From: Methylomonas rivi
GTDB taxonomy: Bacteria > Pseudomonadota > Gammaproteobacteria > Methylococcales > Methylomonadaceae
Assembly: GCF_024505165.1 (NCBI RefSeq)
Contig: NZ_JANIBK010000019.1
Coordinates: 1-48,027, forward strand
DNA length: 48,027 bases
Reading direction: 5' to 3'
A model generated the notes under the pieces. It was not told the DNA's origin. It searched no databases and saw only the letters and a list, made by a program, of their open reading frames with translations. Shown here piece after piece: positions 1 through 8,978 of this stretch; the stretch's first letter is position 1; each line of letters begins with the position of its first letter. The translations under genes were made by a program, and so were the position numbers.

Positions 1-1
1 T

Positions 2-619
2 TTAATAGGCAAAAAGGTTTCTGATACCCAGTCGGGGTTGAGAGGGGTGGGCAGAGAGTTGATTCCTACCTTGATTTCTCTTAATGGCGAAAGATATGAA
101 TATGAAATTAATCAGTTAATATTGACAAAAAGTATTGGAGTTGAAATTTTAGAGGTCGGGATTGAGACGGTATATATACAAAATAATAAATCGTCGCATT
201 TTAATCCGTTGCTTGACTCAATGAGAATATATTTTTTGTTGTTTCGATTTTTGCTGTCCGCAATATTGACGAGTATTTTTGACTTGATTATATTTGTTGC
301 TATTTATAATGTTTCGAGTTCATTGCCGGCAAGTATTGTCATTGCAAGGTTATGCGCGTCATTTTTAAATTTTGCCCTCAATAAAAAAATTGTGTTTCAT
401 AACACATCGAAGACAACTCACGTATTAACTCTATATTATTTAAATGTTTTAGTGAGTGGGTGTTTGGCTTATATATTAATTGATATGTTTAGTACGTCAC
501 TGAACTTGGCGGTAGTGCCTTCTAAGATTATTGTAGAGGCAATGCTGTTTATAGTTAATTTTGTTATACAGCGCGACTTTATTTTTAAAAACAAGCGATT
601 GGATGCGTATTCGGATTGA
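2..619 (+). CDS. GT2 glycosyltransferase fused to GtrA domain, 5'-truncated
   Basis: The frame is open to the left window edge, so this is the C-terminal part of a longer gene. Reading from base 2 the protein begins LIGKKVSDTQSGLRG, followed by GERYEYEIN and a KSSHFNPLLDS motif. These are typical of the end of the catalytic domain of polyprenyl-phosphate mannosyl/glucosyltransferases (GT2). The remaining ~125 residues form four hydrophobic segments of a GtrA-like domain, here covalently attached. Such proteins charge undecaprenyl phosphate with a hexose or flip the product in the inner membrane for glycan side-branching. An apparent TTG start at 38 is internal, because homology continues upstream of it. 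Visibly A+T-rich compared with the genes after 1575. Confidence 0.8.
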   Translation, partial: LIGKKVSDTQSGLRGVGRELIPTLISLNGERYEYEINQLILTKSIGVEILEVGIETVYIQNNKSSHFNPLLDSMRIYFLLFRFLLSAILTSIFDLIIFVAIYNVSSSLPASIVIARLCASFLNFALNKKIVFHNTSKTTHVLTLYYLNVLVSGCLAYILIDMFSTSLNLAVVPSKIIVEAMLFIVNFVIQRDFIFKNKRLDAYSD

Positions 620-726
620 GAGCAGGCATCATTTAGGTTTGGCGTGGTGTAGTGTGTTAATTACGGTGAGTTTTCGGTGTGAATGCTTATCTCCCGTTAA
701 CAAGTTGGTTTTAAAGTGAAAATATA

Positions 727-1374
727 ATGCAAAAACAGACTGATTGGGATAGTTATTATAAAAACCCATACTTTTTCTCGCGAATCACAAGAGAAATAAG
801 TGCCATGAAATTAAAACGGATTATCTCTAGATATTTAGGAGGTGAGGGTGGTGATGTCGTGGAATTGGGCGGTGGAAATAGTTGTTTTTATCGGATGATC
901 TGTGAAACGTTTCGTATAAAACGCTATACTATAGTCGATAATAATGAGTTAAGTTTGCAAAAGTTTTCATCTGTTGATGAATCGCCTTCAAATACTTTAA
1001 CGAAGTTGATTAATTGTGACATTCTCAATCAACAGGAGCTAGTAAAAATGCTTTCCGACCAAGCTGACATCGTTCTCAGTGTCGGTCTTGTTGAGCATTT
1101 TAGCGGCGCTAATTTTACTAAAGTTATTGAGTCACATTTTGCGTTAGCTAAAAGCAATGGAATAGTTATTATTACCTTTCCCACGCCTACTTTTCTTTAT
1201 AAAATAACCAGAAAGCTATCGGAATTAATCGGTCTGTGGATATTTTATGATGAAATACCTTTAAAAATGAGTGAGGTTCGTGAGGCGGTTCGTGCGTTTG
1301 GAATTATTGAGTCGGAAGAAATTAATTGGCCAATTATTTTAACGCAAGGCATAATTGTGATTAGGAAAATTTAA
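727..1374 (+). CDS. class I SAM-dependent methyltransferase
   Basis: This 215-residue protein has a Rossmann motif I (VVELGGGNSCFY, about residues 38-49), an acidic strand-2 end (YTIVDNNE) and a motif with LSVGLVEHFSG that resembles the post-II region of ubiquinone/menaquinone-type methyltransferases. It is soluble, with no signal peptide. Its place between a GtrA fusion and a glycan operon suggests O- or N-methylation of a sugar or lipid carrier, but the substrate cannot be read from sequence. ATG start at 727; only a weak purine-rich stretch precedes it. A+T-rich like its upstream neighbour, and separated from the next gene by 200 bases. Confidence 0.75.
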   Translation: MQKQTDWDSYYKNPYFFSRITREISAMKLKRIISRYLGGEGGDVVELGGGNSCFYRMICETFRIKRYTIVDNNELSLQKFSSVDESPSNTLTKLINCDILNQQELVKMLSDQADIVLSVGLVEHFSGANFTKVIESHFALAKSNGIVIITFPTPTFLYKITRKLSELIGLWIFYDEIPLKMSEVREAVRAFGIIESEEINWPIILTQGIIVIRKI

Positions 1375-1574
1375 TTTGAATTATATCGCTATTAAATAAA
1401 TATTTAAACTTAGCTGTTTGCGCTTTTTGAGTTATTAATTTTTTACATGATTTGATTTTAGATATTAAAGTTGATATTTTTATTGAAGCAATTGCTTGCT
1501 TCACTTGTGCAGCTCGTCGGTTGTTGTCATTGTTTAAAATGGATAATGACTGCGGAATTTATAAGAGATATTAA

Positions 1575-3002
1575 TTGAAAATAGTTTTTGTTTCAGGGTC
1601 GTTTAATGTCCTACACCCAGGGCATTTGCGGTTACTCCGATTTGCCAGAGAGTGCGGTGATCGCTTGATCGTTGCTGTTCAATCAGACCGCCTTGCCGGT
1701 AACTCCGCGCATGTGCATGAGCATCTTAGGCTTGAAGGGCTGCAAAGCATTTCCTGGGTGGATGAAGCGTTTATTTTCGACGAGCCGCTTACTTCTCTTA
1801 TTGCGCGTTTACGTCCGGATGTCGTCGTTAAAGGTAAAGAGCACGAGCTGCGATTTAATGCCGAACTGGAAGTATTGGAGCAATATGGCGGCACCTTGGT
1901 TTTCAGTTCCGGCGAGACTATTTTTTCTTCGCTCAATTTGATTCGAAACGAATTCCAGGTAATGGATTTCAATTCAATCAGTCTACCGAACGACTATCTG
2001 GTGCGCCATCAGATTAGTTCCGCACGATTAGCGGATTTGCTACGGCAATTTTCAGGACTCAAACTATGCGTTGTGGGAGACTTGATTATTGATGAATACA
2101 TTACCTGTGAACCCTTGGGCATGTCGCAGGAAGATCCGACCATTGTGGTTACCCCGATCGATGCCACGCGTTTTGTGGGTGGGGCCGGTATCGTTGCCGC
2201 GCATGCGGCCGGTTTAGGTGCTTCGGTGCAGTTCATTTCGGTGACGGGTAATGACGCCGCGAGAGATTTTGCGTTAAGCGGTTTAGCGAAGGCGGGTGTT
2301 GATGCCCATTTGTTAGTCGATGAAAGCCGTCCGACCACATTGAAGCAGCGTTATCGAAGTAAGGGTAAAAGCTTGTTGCGTGTCAGTCATCTTCATCAAG
2401 GCGCTATTTCGGCGTCGATCCAGGCACGGTTATTAAGCTTAGTCGAACAGGCGCTCGCCAATGCCGATTTGTTGGTGTTTTCGGATTTCAATTACGGTTG
2501 CTTGCCGCAACCGGTGGTCGATCAAGTAATCGGCATGGCCAAGGACCGGGGTGTGCTGTTAGCCGCCGATAGTCAGTCTTCTTCTCAGGTAGGCGATATC
2601 GGCCGCTTCAAGGGTATGGATCTGCTGACGCCAACGGAACATGAGGCGCGTATCAGCACTAGAAATAGAGAAGATGGCCTGGTAGTGCTGGCGGAGCAAC
2701 TTCGTCAGCAGGCCGACGCACAAAACGTGTTGCTCAAGCTAGGCGAAGAAGGTCTGTTAATTCATGCAGGCAATGGTAAACAGGCGGAATGGCTTACCGA
2801 TAGGGTGGACGCTTTAAATAGCGCGGCAAAAGATGTGGCGGGCGCGGGGGATTCATTGTTGATTGCCAGCGCAATGGCTATGGCTTGCGGCGGCACTATT
2901 TGGGAAGCAGCCTGTCTTGGTTCGTTGGCTGCCGCGGTGCAAGTGGGTAGGGTTGGCAATACGCCGTTAAAGACCGAAGAATTGCTGCGGGAGTTAAGTT
3001 GA
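1575..3002 (+). CDS. nucleotidyltransferase-PfkB kinase fusion (HldE-like, reversed domain order)
   Basis: This 475-residue protein has two domains. Residues 1-130 are a cytidylyltransferase-fold nucleotidyltransferase with HPGH at 14-17, a PDVVVKGKEHE motif and FSSLNLIR, all close to the adenylyltransferase half of HldE. Residues ~150-475 are a PfkB/ribokinase-type kinase with GGAGIVAAHAAGLGA and the C-terminal AGAGDSL motif carrying the catalytic Asp426. In HldE (heptose-7-phosphate kinase/heptose-1-phosphate adenylyltransferase) the kinase comes first; here the order is inverted. The likely product is an NDP-heptose or related NDP-sugar precursor. The TTG start at 1575 directly follows an in-frame TAA at 1572, so no longer version exists. 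First gene of the long coupled operon; the next gene overlaps its stop. Confidence 0.8.
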   Translation: MKIVFVSGSFNVLHPGHLRLLRFARECGDRLIVAVQSDRLAGNSAHVHEHLRLEGLQSISWVDEAFIFDEPLTSLIARLRPDVVVKGKEHELRFNAELEVLEQYGGTLVFSSGETIFSSLNLIRNEFQVMDFNSISLPNDYLVRHQISSARLADLLRQFSGLKLCVVGDLIIDEYITCEPLGMSQEDPTIVVTPIDATRFVGGAGIVAAHAAGLGASVQFISVTGNDAARDFALSGLAKAGVDAHLLVDESRPTTLKQRYRSKGKSLLRVSHLHQGAISASIQARLLSLVEQALANADLLVFSDFNYGCLPQPVVDQVIGMAKDRGVLLAADSQSSSQVGDIGRFKGMDLLTPTEHEARISTRNREDGLVVLAEQLRQQADAQNVLLKLGEEGLLIHAGNGKQAEWLTDRVDALNSAAKDVAGAGDSLLIASAMAMACGGTIWEAACLGSLAAAVQVGRVGNTPLKTEELLRELS

Positions 3003-3688
3003 TGCGTGCGTTGCTGCTGGCCGCCGGTTTCGGTTCCCGCTTAAGGCCGCTTACCGATTTTACGCCTAAATGTTTGGTTCCAGTTAAGGGACAGCCGCTG
3101 TTGGGGATTTGGCTGGAGCGGTTGACTCAGGCGGGTATCGGACCGTTTATGATCAATACGCATTATCTGGCGGAACAGGTCGATAGCTTTATAGAAAGCA
3201 GCCCTTATCGCGAGCGGGTGGAGCTGGTAAATGAAACAATTTTGCGAGGAACCGCCGGAACCTTGATAGCTAACCTGCCGTTTTTTCACGGTCGGGATGG
3301 GATGTTGATTCACGCCGATAATTATTGCCTGGCCGATTTGGCGGGCTTCCTACGCGCGCATGCCAATCGTCCCGCTGAGTGCCTGATCACCATGATGACT
3401 TTCCGCACCGAGAATCCGTCGGCCTGCGGTATAGTCGAATTGGACGATCGCGGCGTGGTGGTCGGCTTTCACGAAAAGGTCGCCAACCCGCCGGGGAATC
3501 TGGCGAATGGCGCGGTTTATATTCTGACGGCCGAATTATTGGAAAAAATGAATACGGAGTGGCGTACGGCACAGGATTTCAGTACCGAAGTATTAAATCG
3601 GCTGGTAGGTCGGATATACAGCTATGAAACCGCCGAGCTGTTTTTGGATGTGGGTACGCCGGAAAGCTATGCGAAAGCAAACGATTGA
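3002..3688 (+). CDS. sugar-1-phosphate nucleotidyltransferase (HddC/RmlA-like)
   Basis: This 228-residue protein opens with LLLAAGFGSRLRPLTDFTPK, the nucleotide-binding signature of the NTP-transferase family, and has HADNY as the metal-binding Asp region plus EKVANPPG and a C-terminal FLDVGTPESY. Its length matches single-domain heptose- or mannose-1-phosphate guanylyltransferases (HddC-like) and MurU-type uridylyltransferases. The ATG at 3002 shares its A with the TGA of the upstream kinase fusion, which implies translational coupling. A TTG at 2999 is a less likely start. Coupling to an HldE-like gene suggests activation of the same phosphorylated sugar, but the base and the sugar are not determined by sequence. 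Confidence 0.8.
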   Translation: MRALLLAAGFGSRLRPLTDFTPKCLVPVKGQPLLGIWLERLTQAGIGPFMINTHYLAEQVDSFIESSPYRERVELVNETILRGTAGTLIANLPFFHGRDGMLIHADNYCLADLAGFLRAHANRPAECLITMMTFRTENPSACGIVELDDRGVVVGFHEKVANPPGNLANGAVYILTAELLEKMNTEWRTAQDFSTEVLNRLVGRIYSYETAELFLDVGTPESYAKAND

Positions 3689-4969
3689 ATGAACGGAATG
3701 GGTATTTCACAATTTATTAAACGGCAAACCGCTCAGATACAACAGGAAGGTTTTTGGCCGGTACTGGGCAGGAAGACTAAGCGATTATTACGGATGATTT
3801 TCGTTCGGCCGCCATCCTTAATTCTCGCCGCGCCAATTGTGCTGGCAATCCGCTTGATTAAGCCTTGGATATTGATTCGGTTGGGCGATATGCACAGCTT
3901 AAAGTTGGGGCATTTTGCCGCTAACACGGAGTTATATCTCTGCGAAATGGAAGCGGGTATCAATAAGCCGAAGGGCCGGTATTTCGATGTGTTTTTTTAC
4001 GGCTTTCCGGTGGTTTGCAATCAACAGCTGGCCATCATGTGGAAACGCGTTTTGCGTATCTGGCCCCGGTGGATTTTAGAGCCTGTTTTCAGGGTTAACA
4101 GCTTTATTCCCGGAGGCGCAATGCATGAAATCGGTTCCAATACGCAAGCTGACCGTGACGTACATAATCTTTTAGATCGATTTCCTTTACATTTGCAATT
4201 TACTGCGGATGAAGAGCAGCTTGGGGAAGCCGCTCTGCGCGCCATGGGCATTCCGCTCGGAGAGAGTTTCGTTTGTTTGAATGTGCGCGACAGTGCTTAT
4301 CATCAGGATGACAACGATAATTACCGGGATAGCGATATACAAAAATACGTATTGGCGGCGGAGGAGCTTGCCGGCCGGGGTTTCTTCGTCATCCGCATGG
4401 GCAGCAAAGTACATTCCCCTATTCGCAGTAACCACCCCAAGGTAATCGAGTATGCTACAAGCGGCATGCGCAGCGATTTTATGGATATATATCTTGGGGC
4501 GACGTGCGCCTTTTGCATCTCCGTCGGCTCCGGTTTTGATGCCGTTCCCCTAATATTCCGGCGGCCCATTGCCTATGTGAATATGGTTCCGGCCGCTTAT
4601 TTATTTACCTTTAGTCCGCTATTCCTGGGGCTTTTTAAGCATCACGTAGATATGGCGAGTAACCGGGAATTATCCTTGGCCGACATTTTCGCCAGCGAAG
4701 CGGGATTTTGCTTGCGTACTTCCGACTATCGGGCAAAAGGGGTGAATCTGCTTGAAAACACCCCCGAGGAAATCAGAGACTTGGTAGTTGAGATGGCCGA
4801 GAGGCTGAACGGCACTTGGCAAACGCAACCCGGCGATGAAGCCTTGCAACAACGTTTCTGGGAGGTTTTCCCGTCTGAGGGGAGGAATAATAATGGCAAA
4901 CTGCACGGCGAGATTCGGGCCCGATACGGCACCCTGTTTCTACGCCAACACCCGGAGTGGTTGCAATGA
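3689..4969 (+). CDS. TIGR04372-family putative glycosyltransferase
   Basis: This 426-residue protein matches the TIGR04372 pattern: LGHFAANTELYLCE near residue 80, VCLNVRDSAY near 195, YRDSDI, FFVIRMGSKV, RSDFMDIYLGA, and SGFDAVPLIFRRPIAYVN. The family has a GT-B-like architecture and is annotated as putative glycosyltransferase in surface-glycan loci. A hydrophobic stretch near residues 38-60 may associate with the membrane. The start immediately abuts the previous stop, and the ATGA at 4966-4969 couples it to the ABC exporter. Pairing with the exporter and the legionaminic acid genes suggests that it adds a sugar to the lipid-linked glycan. Its donor is unknown. Confidence 0.75.
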   Translation: MNGMGISQFIKRQTAQIQQEGFWPVLGRKTKRLLRMIFVRPPSLILAAPIVLAIRLIKPWILIRLGDMHSLKLGHFAANTELYLCEMEAGINKPKGRYFDVFFYGFPVVCNQQLAIMWKRVLRIWPRWILEPVFRVNSFIPGGAMHEIGSNTQADRDVHNLLDRFPLHLQFTADEEQLGEAALRAMGIPLGESFVCLNVRDSAYHQDDNDNYRDSDIQKYVLAAEELAGRGFFVIRMGSKVHSPIRSNHPKVIEYATSGMRSDFMDIYLGATCAFCISVGSGFDAVPLIFRRPIAYVNMVPAAYLFTFSPLFLGLFKHHVDMASNRELSLADIFASEAGFCLRTSDYRAKGVNLLENTPEEIRDLVVEMAERLNGTWQTQPGDEALQQRFWEVFPSEGRNNNGKLHGEIRARYGTLFLRQHPEWLQ

Positions 4970-6774
4970 GTAAAAAATCCAGCATTGTGGCGATTTTTAG
5001 CGAATTTTTGACTCGCTATCCGCGTCAATTCGGTTTGTTGTTCCTGCTGTTGATCGTCGAGGGTACGGTGGCGGCTATTTCGGTAATGGCATTGGTGCCG
5101 GTAGCGGACTTTATGCTGGACCCCTCGCTGACTAAGGCCAGCCGCATTACTCAGGTTGTGGTCGAGGTACTTGCGGCGATGGGCTTGTCCCCCACGTTTT
5201 GGGCGCTGGGTTTGCTTTTTGTGTTTTCATCCTTCCTAAAAGGGCTGCTGGACGTTGTCATACGCTATACGATTTTATATATCAAATATATTGTAGTACG
5301 CGGCTTGTTCGGCGATGCCCTGCGGACTTTTTTCAAGGCCCGTTGGCAGTTCTTCAGCGGTTCGGATCAAGGCACTTTGTTAAACACGCTGAATAGAGAG
5401 TTGAATACAATCGGCGATACCCTGGGCGGTTTGGCAACATTGCTTGCACAAATGGTGCAGATATTGATTTATCTGGCTGTGCCGATATGGCTGAATCCGC
5501 AATTGACGCTGACAGCTCTGGGATTGGCGGTACTGTTCGGTTTGCCGTTCATGCTGTTGCACCGTATCAGTTATCGCCTGGGACAGCGCAATACCGAGAC
5601 CGCGAACGTCGCTCTAGGCATTTTGAGCGAAGTGATAGGCGCCGCCCGCTTGATCTTGGGGTATGGCAGGCAAAACCAAGCCAGACAGCGATTTATCGAC
5701 GCCTTTAATCAGCATACGCATGTGACCTTGCGATCCCAGACATTGGCGGTGGCGGTGCCTAGGCTGTTTCATCCTATGGCTATGCTGGCAATTGTGATAG
5801 CGATAGGTATCGCAGTGCAACAACAGGTGCGTATTTCGGAGTTGGCGGCAGTGATGTGGAGCCTGTTGGGGGCCATGCCTATTCTAATTGCGTTGCTACA
5901 AGGTAATATCAGTATCAGTAATTTTTTACCCAGCTATGAACAGCTGGTCGCGTTACGGGAGAGAGCCGCTGAATTCGAAGAAATTCAGGGGGAAGGTGTT
6001 TTTAGCCGGTTGGAACGAAGCATCGAACTTAAAGACTTGAGCTTTACTTACCCCGGCCGCACTCAGACACTGACCGATGTCAATTTATCGATTCGGAAGG
6101 GACGAATGACCGCATTGGTGGGCGAGTCCGGTTCTGGCAAATCGACCATCACCGATCTTATTCTGGGGCTGCAAATTCCCGAAAAAGGCCAAGTATTGAT
6201 TGACGACGTTCCGCTTGGCGAATTGCAGCAAAACACTTTTCGCGAACGGATAGGTTATGTGCCGCAGGATCCGCAGTTATTTCACGCCTCCATCCGCGAC
6301 AACCTGTTATGGTCGTTCGATCAGGCTTCCGAAAGCGATCTTTGGGAGGCCTTACAACTCGCGAATGCGGGGGCCTTCGTTAAGGAATTGCCGCAAGGCA
6401 TCGATACGGTGGTGGGTGATCGAGGTATTCGGCTATCCGGCGGTCAGCGGCAGCGTATCGCCTTGGCGCGGGCCTTGTTGCGCAAGCCGGAATTATTGAT
6501 TCTCGACGAGGCTACCAGCGCGCTGGATTCGGAATCCGAGCGGCTGATTCAGCAATCCATCGAGCAGGTTGCGCACGGCACTACAATACTCGTCGTGGCT
6601 CATCGCTTGTCGACTATCGTCAAAGCCGATCAGGTTTACGTGTTACGCCAAGGTCGAGTCATTGAAGAAGGCTCATTTTCGACTTTAAGCGTAAAATCCG
6701 GCGGTGTTTTGAACGGCATGTTGCTTGCCCAATTGCCGCTCGAGCAGGCAAAATTGGCAGAGACGGTTAATTAA
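4966..6774 (+). CDS. ABC exporter, MsbA/PglK-like (lipid-linked glycan flippase candidate)
   Basis: This 602-residue half-transporter has an N-terminal six-helix exporter membrane domain (about residues 15-320) and a C-terminal ATPase. Walker A GESGSGKST lies at 386-394, the signature LSGGQ at 490-494, Walker B LLILDEATSALD near 510-521, and the H-loop AHRLSTI follows. All catalytic motifs are intact, so it should function as a homodimer. The size and fusion order are those of MsbA and of PglK, which flips lipid-linked oligosaccharides. The ATG at 4966 overlaps the upstream TGA (ATGA); a GTG at 4957 is a less likely start. Position inside a sugar biosynthesis operon favours glycan-lipid export over drug export (inference). 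Confidence 0.85.
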   Translation: MSKKSSIVAIFSEFLTRYPRQFGLLFLLLIVEGTVAAISVMALVPVADFMLDPSLTKASRITQVVVEVLAAMGLSPTFWALGLLFVFSSFLKGLLDVVIRYTILYIKYIVVRGLFGDALRTFFKARWQFFSGSDQGTLLNTLNRELNTIGDTLGGLATLLAQMVQILIYLAVPIWLNPQLTLTALGLAVLFGLPFMLLHRISYRLGQRNTETANVALGILSEVIGAARLILGYGRQNQARQRFIDAFNQHTHVTLRSQTLAVAVPRLFHPMAMLAIVIAIGIAVQQQVRISELAAVMWSLLGAMPILIALLQGNISISNFLPSYEQLVALRERAAEFEEIQGEGVFSRLERSIELKDLSFTYPGRTQTLTDVNLSIRKGRMTALVGESGSGKSTITDLILGLQIPEKGQVLIDDVPLGELQQNTFRERIGYVPQDPQLFHASIRDNLLWSFDQASESDLWEALQLANAGAFVKELPQGIDTVVGDRGIRLSGGQRQRIALARALLRKPELLILDEATSALDSESERLIQQSIEQVAHGTTILVVAHRLSTIVKADQVYVLRQGRVIEEGSFSTLSVKSGGVLNGMLLAQLPLEQAKLAETVN

Positions 6775-6798
6775 TCTTCCTTGACTCACAAATTCGCA

Positions 6799-7794
6799 AT
6801 GAAAATCCTAATTACGGGCGCCGACGGTTTCATCGGTTCGCATCTTACCGAAGCGCTGGTGCGCCAGGGGCACTTAGTTCGCGCCTTCGTGTTATACAAC
6901 TCTTTCAATATCTGGGGCTGGTTGGAGCATTGCGGTCCGGACGTAAAAGGTCAATTTGAAGTATTTTCAGGCGACATCCGCGATCCTCATGGCGTGAAAG
7001 AAGCCATGAAGGGGTGCGATGCGGTTTTACATTTGGCCGCGCTGATCGCCATTCCGTACTCGTATCACTCGCCGGATACTTATGTCGACACCAATGTAAA
7101 AGGCACGCTGAATGTGCTGCAGGCGGCAAGAGAGCTTGGCGTCAAGCGGCTGATTCATACCTCGACCAGCGAAGTCTACGGGACGGCGCGTTTCGTACCG
7201 ATTACCGAAGAGCACCCTTTGCAGGGGCAATCCCCTTACTCGGCCTCCAAGATAGGCGCCGACCAATTGGCCTATTCTTTTTTTGCCTCTTTCGGTCTGC
7301 CTGTGGTGATAGCGCGGCCCTTCAACACCTATGGCCCGCGCCAATCCGCCCGGGCCGTGATTCCGACCATTATTACCCAGATTGCCAACGGCCGGCGTCA
7401 AATCAAATTGGGCGCGGTTTCGCCAACTCGCGATTTTAACTATGTTCAGGACACGGTCGCCGGTTTCATGGCGGCCCTGCATTCCGAACAGGGCTTGGGT
7501 GAAGTCGTTAATTTCGGCAGTAATTTCGAAATATCCGTGGGCGATACCGCCCGCTTGATTGCCGAAGCCATGAACGCTGAAATTGAAATCGTCACCGACG
7601 AAGCCCGCTTGCGCCCGGAAAATTCCGAAGTGGAGCGCTTGTGGGCCGATAACGCTAAAGCCAGGCAATTGTTCGGCTGGCAGCCGGCTTATGGCGGACG
7701 GGAGGGCTTCAAGCGCGGCTTGGCCGAGACGGCCGAGTGGTTTGCGCAACCCGAGAATCTGCGCGGTTACAAGGCCGACATTTACAATCTATGA
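6799..7794 (+). CDS. legB: NDP-N-acetylglucosamine 4,6-dehydratase LegB
   Basis: An extended SDR of 331 residues from the ATG at 6799. It has the NAD-binding motif ITGADGFIGSHL at the N-terminus, HLAALIAIPYSYHSP, TSTSEVYG, the catalytic YSASK and RPFNTYGPRQSARAVIPTI. The IAIPYSYHSPDTYVDTN block and overall length closely resemble Campylobacter LegB (Cj1319), which dehydrates GDP-GlcNAc to the 4-keto-6-deoxy sugar, the first dedicated step to legionaminic acid. A TTG at 6781 would add six residues but lacks an obvious ribosome binding site. Its stop overlaps the ATG of legC. The complete leg gene set downstream makes the assignment strong. Confidence 0.88.
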   Translation: MKILITGADGFIGSHLTEALVRQGHLVRAFVLYNSFNIWGWLEHCGPDVKGQFEVFSGDIRDPHGVKEAMKGCDAVLHLAALIAIPYSYHSPDTYVDTNVKGTLNVLQAARELGVKRLIHTSTSEVYGTARFVPITEEHPLQGQSPYSASKIGADQLAYSFFASFGLPVVIARPFNTYGPRQSARAVIPTIITQIANGRRQIKLGAVSPTRDFNYVQDTVAGFMAALHSEQGLGEVVNFGSNFEISVGDTARLIAEAMNAEIEIVTDEARLRPENSEVERLWADNAKARQLFGWQPAYGGREGFKRGLAETAEWFAQPENLRGYKADIYNL

Positions 7795-8978
7795 CGGCCA
7801 TGCAAGCCCAGAACACCCTGGCCGGCCAAATTGTTTCGGCGATCCGCGAGGTGGTTGGCGCCGGACCGGCGATGCTGCACGAACCCAGTTTCAACGGCAA
7901 CGAGTGGCTGTATCTTAAAGAATGTCTGGATTCTACGTTTGTCTCATCGGTGGGCAAGTTCGTCGACCGTTTTGAGCTCGAGCTGGCCGAGTTCACCGGC
8001 GCCAAGCATGCCGTGGCGGTGGTTAACGGCACTGCGGCCTTGCATATCGCGTTGAAACTTGCAGGGGTGACGGCCGGCGATGAAGTTTTGGTGCCCGCGC
8101 TGACTTTTGTCGCTACCGCCAATGCCGTGACGTATTGCGGCGCCATACCGCATTTTGTCGATAGCGACGTAGCGACATTGGGTATCGATGCGGCTAAGTT
8201 ACGCGACTATTTGCTCAGCCACACCGAACAACGCGCCAACCAGTGCGTGAATCGTGCTAGCGGACGTATCATCCGGGCGATGGTACCCATGCACGCCTTC
8301 GGCCATCCGGTAAATCTGGATGAATTATTGGCGATTGCCCGCGATTTTAATCTGGCATTGGTCGAGGACGCGGCGGAATCCTTGGGTAGCTACTACCACG
8401 GCCGACACACTGGCACCTTCGGTTTGATGGGAACCTTGAGTTTCAACGGCAACAAGACGATTACCACCGGCGGCGGCGGCGCCATTCTAACCAATGATGT
8501 AGAACTCGCTAGGCATGCCAAGCATTTGACGACTACCGCCAAGCTTCCGCATCGCTGGGAATACCGGCACGATGAAATCGGTTACAACTATCGCTTACCG
8601 AATTTGAATGCGGCTCTGGGATGCGCGCAATTGGAACAGTTACCCAGGATGCTCGCGGCTAAAAGAGAGCTGTTTTGCCGTTATCAGGCCGCTTTTATGC
8701 AGATAGCAGGCGTTAAGTTGATAGCCGAACCGGATCAGTGTCTGAGCAATTATTGGCTGCAGACCTTGTTATTGGATGCCGAGCGGGCGGATCAACGCGA
8801 TCGGGTTTTGCAGGCCAGTAACGACGCCGGATTCATGACGCGCCCGGCTTGGGCTTTGATGCACCAATTGGCGCCGTTCGAAGAATGTCCTCGCATGGAT
8901 TTGAGCATGGCGCTGTCGCTGTCTCGCAGATTGATCAACATTCCCAGCAGTGCGAGCTTGGTGCCTGACGCAATATGA
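7791..8978 (+). CDS. legC: PLP-dependent aminotransferase LegC
   Basis: This 395-residue DegT/DnrJ/EryC1-family enzyme has GTAALHIALKLAGV, VLVPALTFVATANAV, VEDAAESLGSYY and SFNGNKTITTGGGGA with the PLP lysine at Lys222. The GNK rather than SFYPTK or FHPVK context is typical of LegC-like enzymes. It would transfer an amino group to C4 of the LegB 4-keto product. The ATG at 7791 overlaps legB (ATGA), which fixes the start; the longer frame open from 7737 lies inside legB. The ATGA at 8975 couples it to legH. Confidence 0.87.
   Translation: MTAMQAQNTLAGQIVSAIREVVGAGPAMLHEPSFNGNEWLYLKECLDSTFVSSVGKFVDRFELELAEFTGAKHAVAVVNGTAALHIALKLAGVTAGDEVLVPALTFVATANAVTYCGAIPHFVDSDVATLGIDAAKLRDYLLSHTEQRANQCVNRASGRIIRAMVPMHAFGHPVNLDELLAIARDFNLALVEDAAESLGSYYHGRHTGTFGLMGTLSFNGNKTITTGGGGAILTNDVELARHAKHLTTTAKLPHRWEYRHDEIGYNYRLPNLNAALGCAQLEQLPRMLAAKRELFCRYQAAFMQIAGVKLIAEPDQCLSNYWLQTLLLDAERADQRDRVLQASNDAGFMTRPAWALMHQLAPFEECPRMDLSMALSLSRRLINIPSSASLVPDAI

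Noticed and set aside
1485-1502. Small hairpin GAAGCAA/TTGCTTC before the first operon gene
   Set aside because: Only seven pairs, no T run after it and no clear regulatory context. A possible TTGTTG/GATAAT promoter pair at 1521-1547 has 15-base spacing and was also judged too weak.
7027-7749. 240-codon minus-strand open frame
   Set aside because: It lies wholly inside legB on the opposite strand and has no recognisable domain. G+C-rich codon structure of the real gene explains it. The same applies to minus-strand frames over legG/ptmE (11361-12206) and legI (9775-10317).
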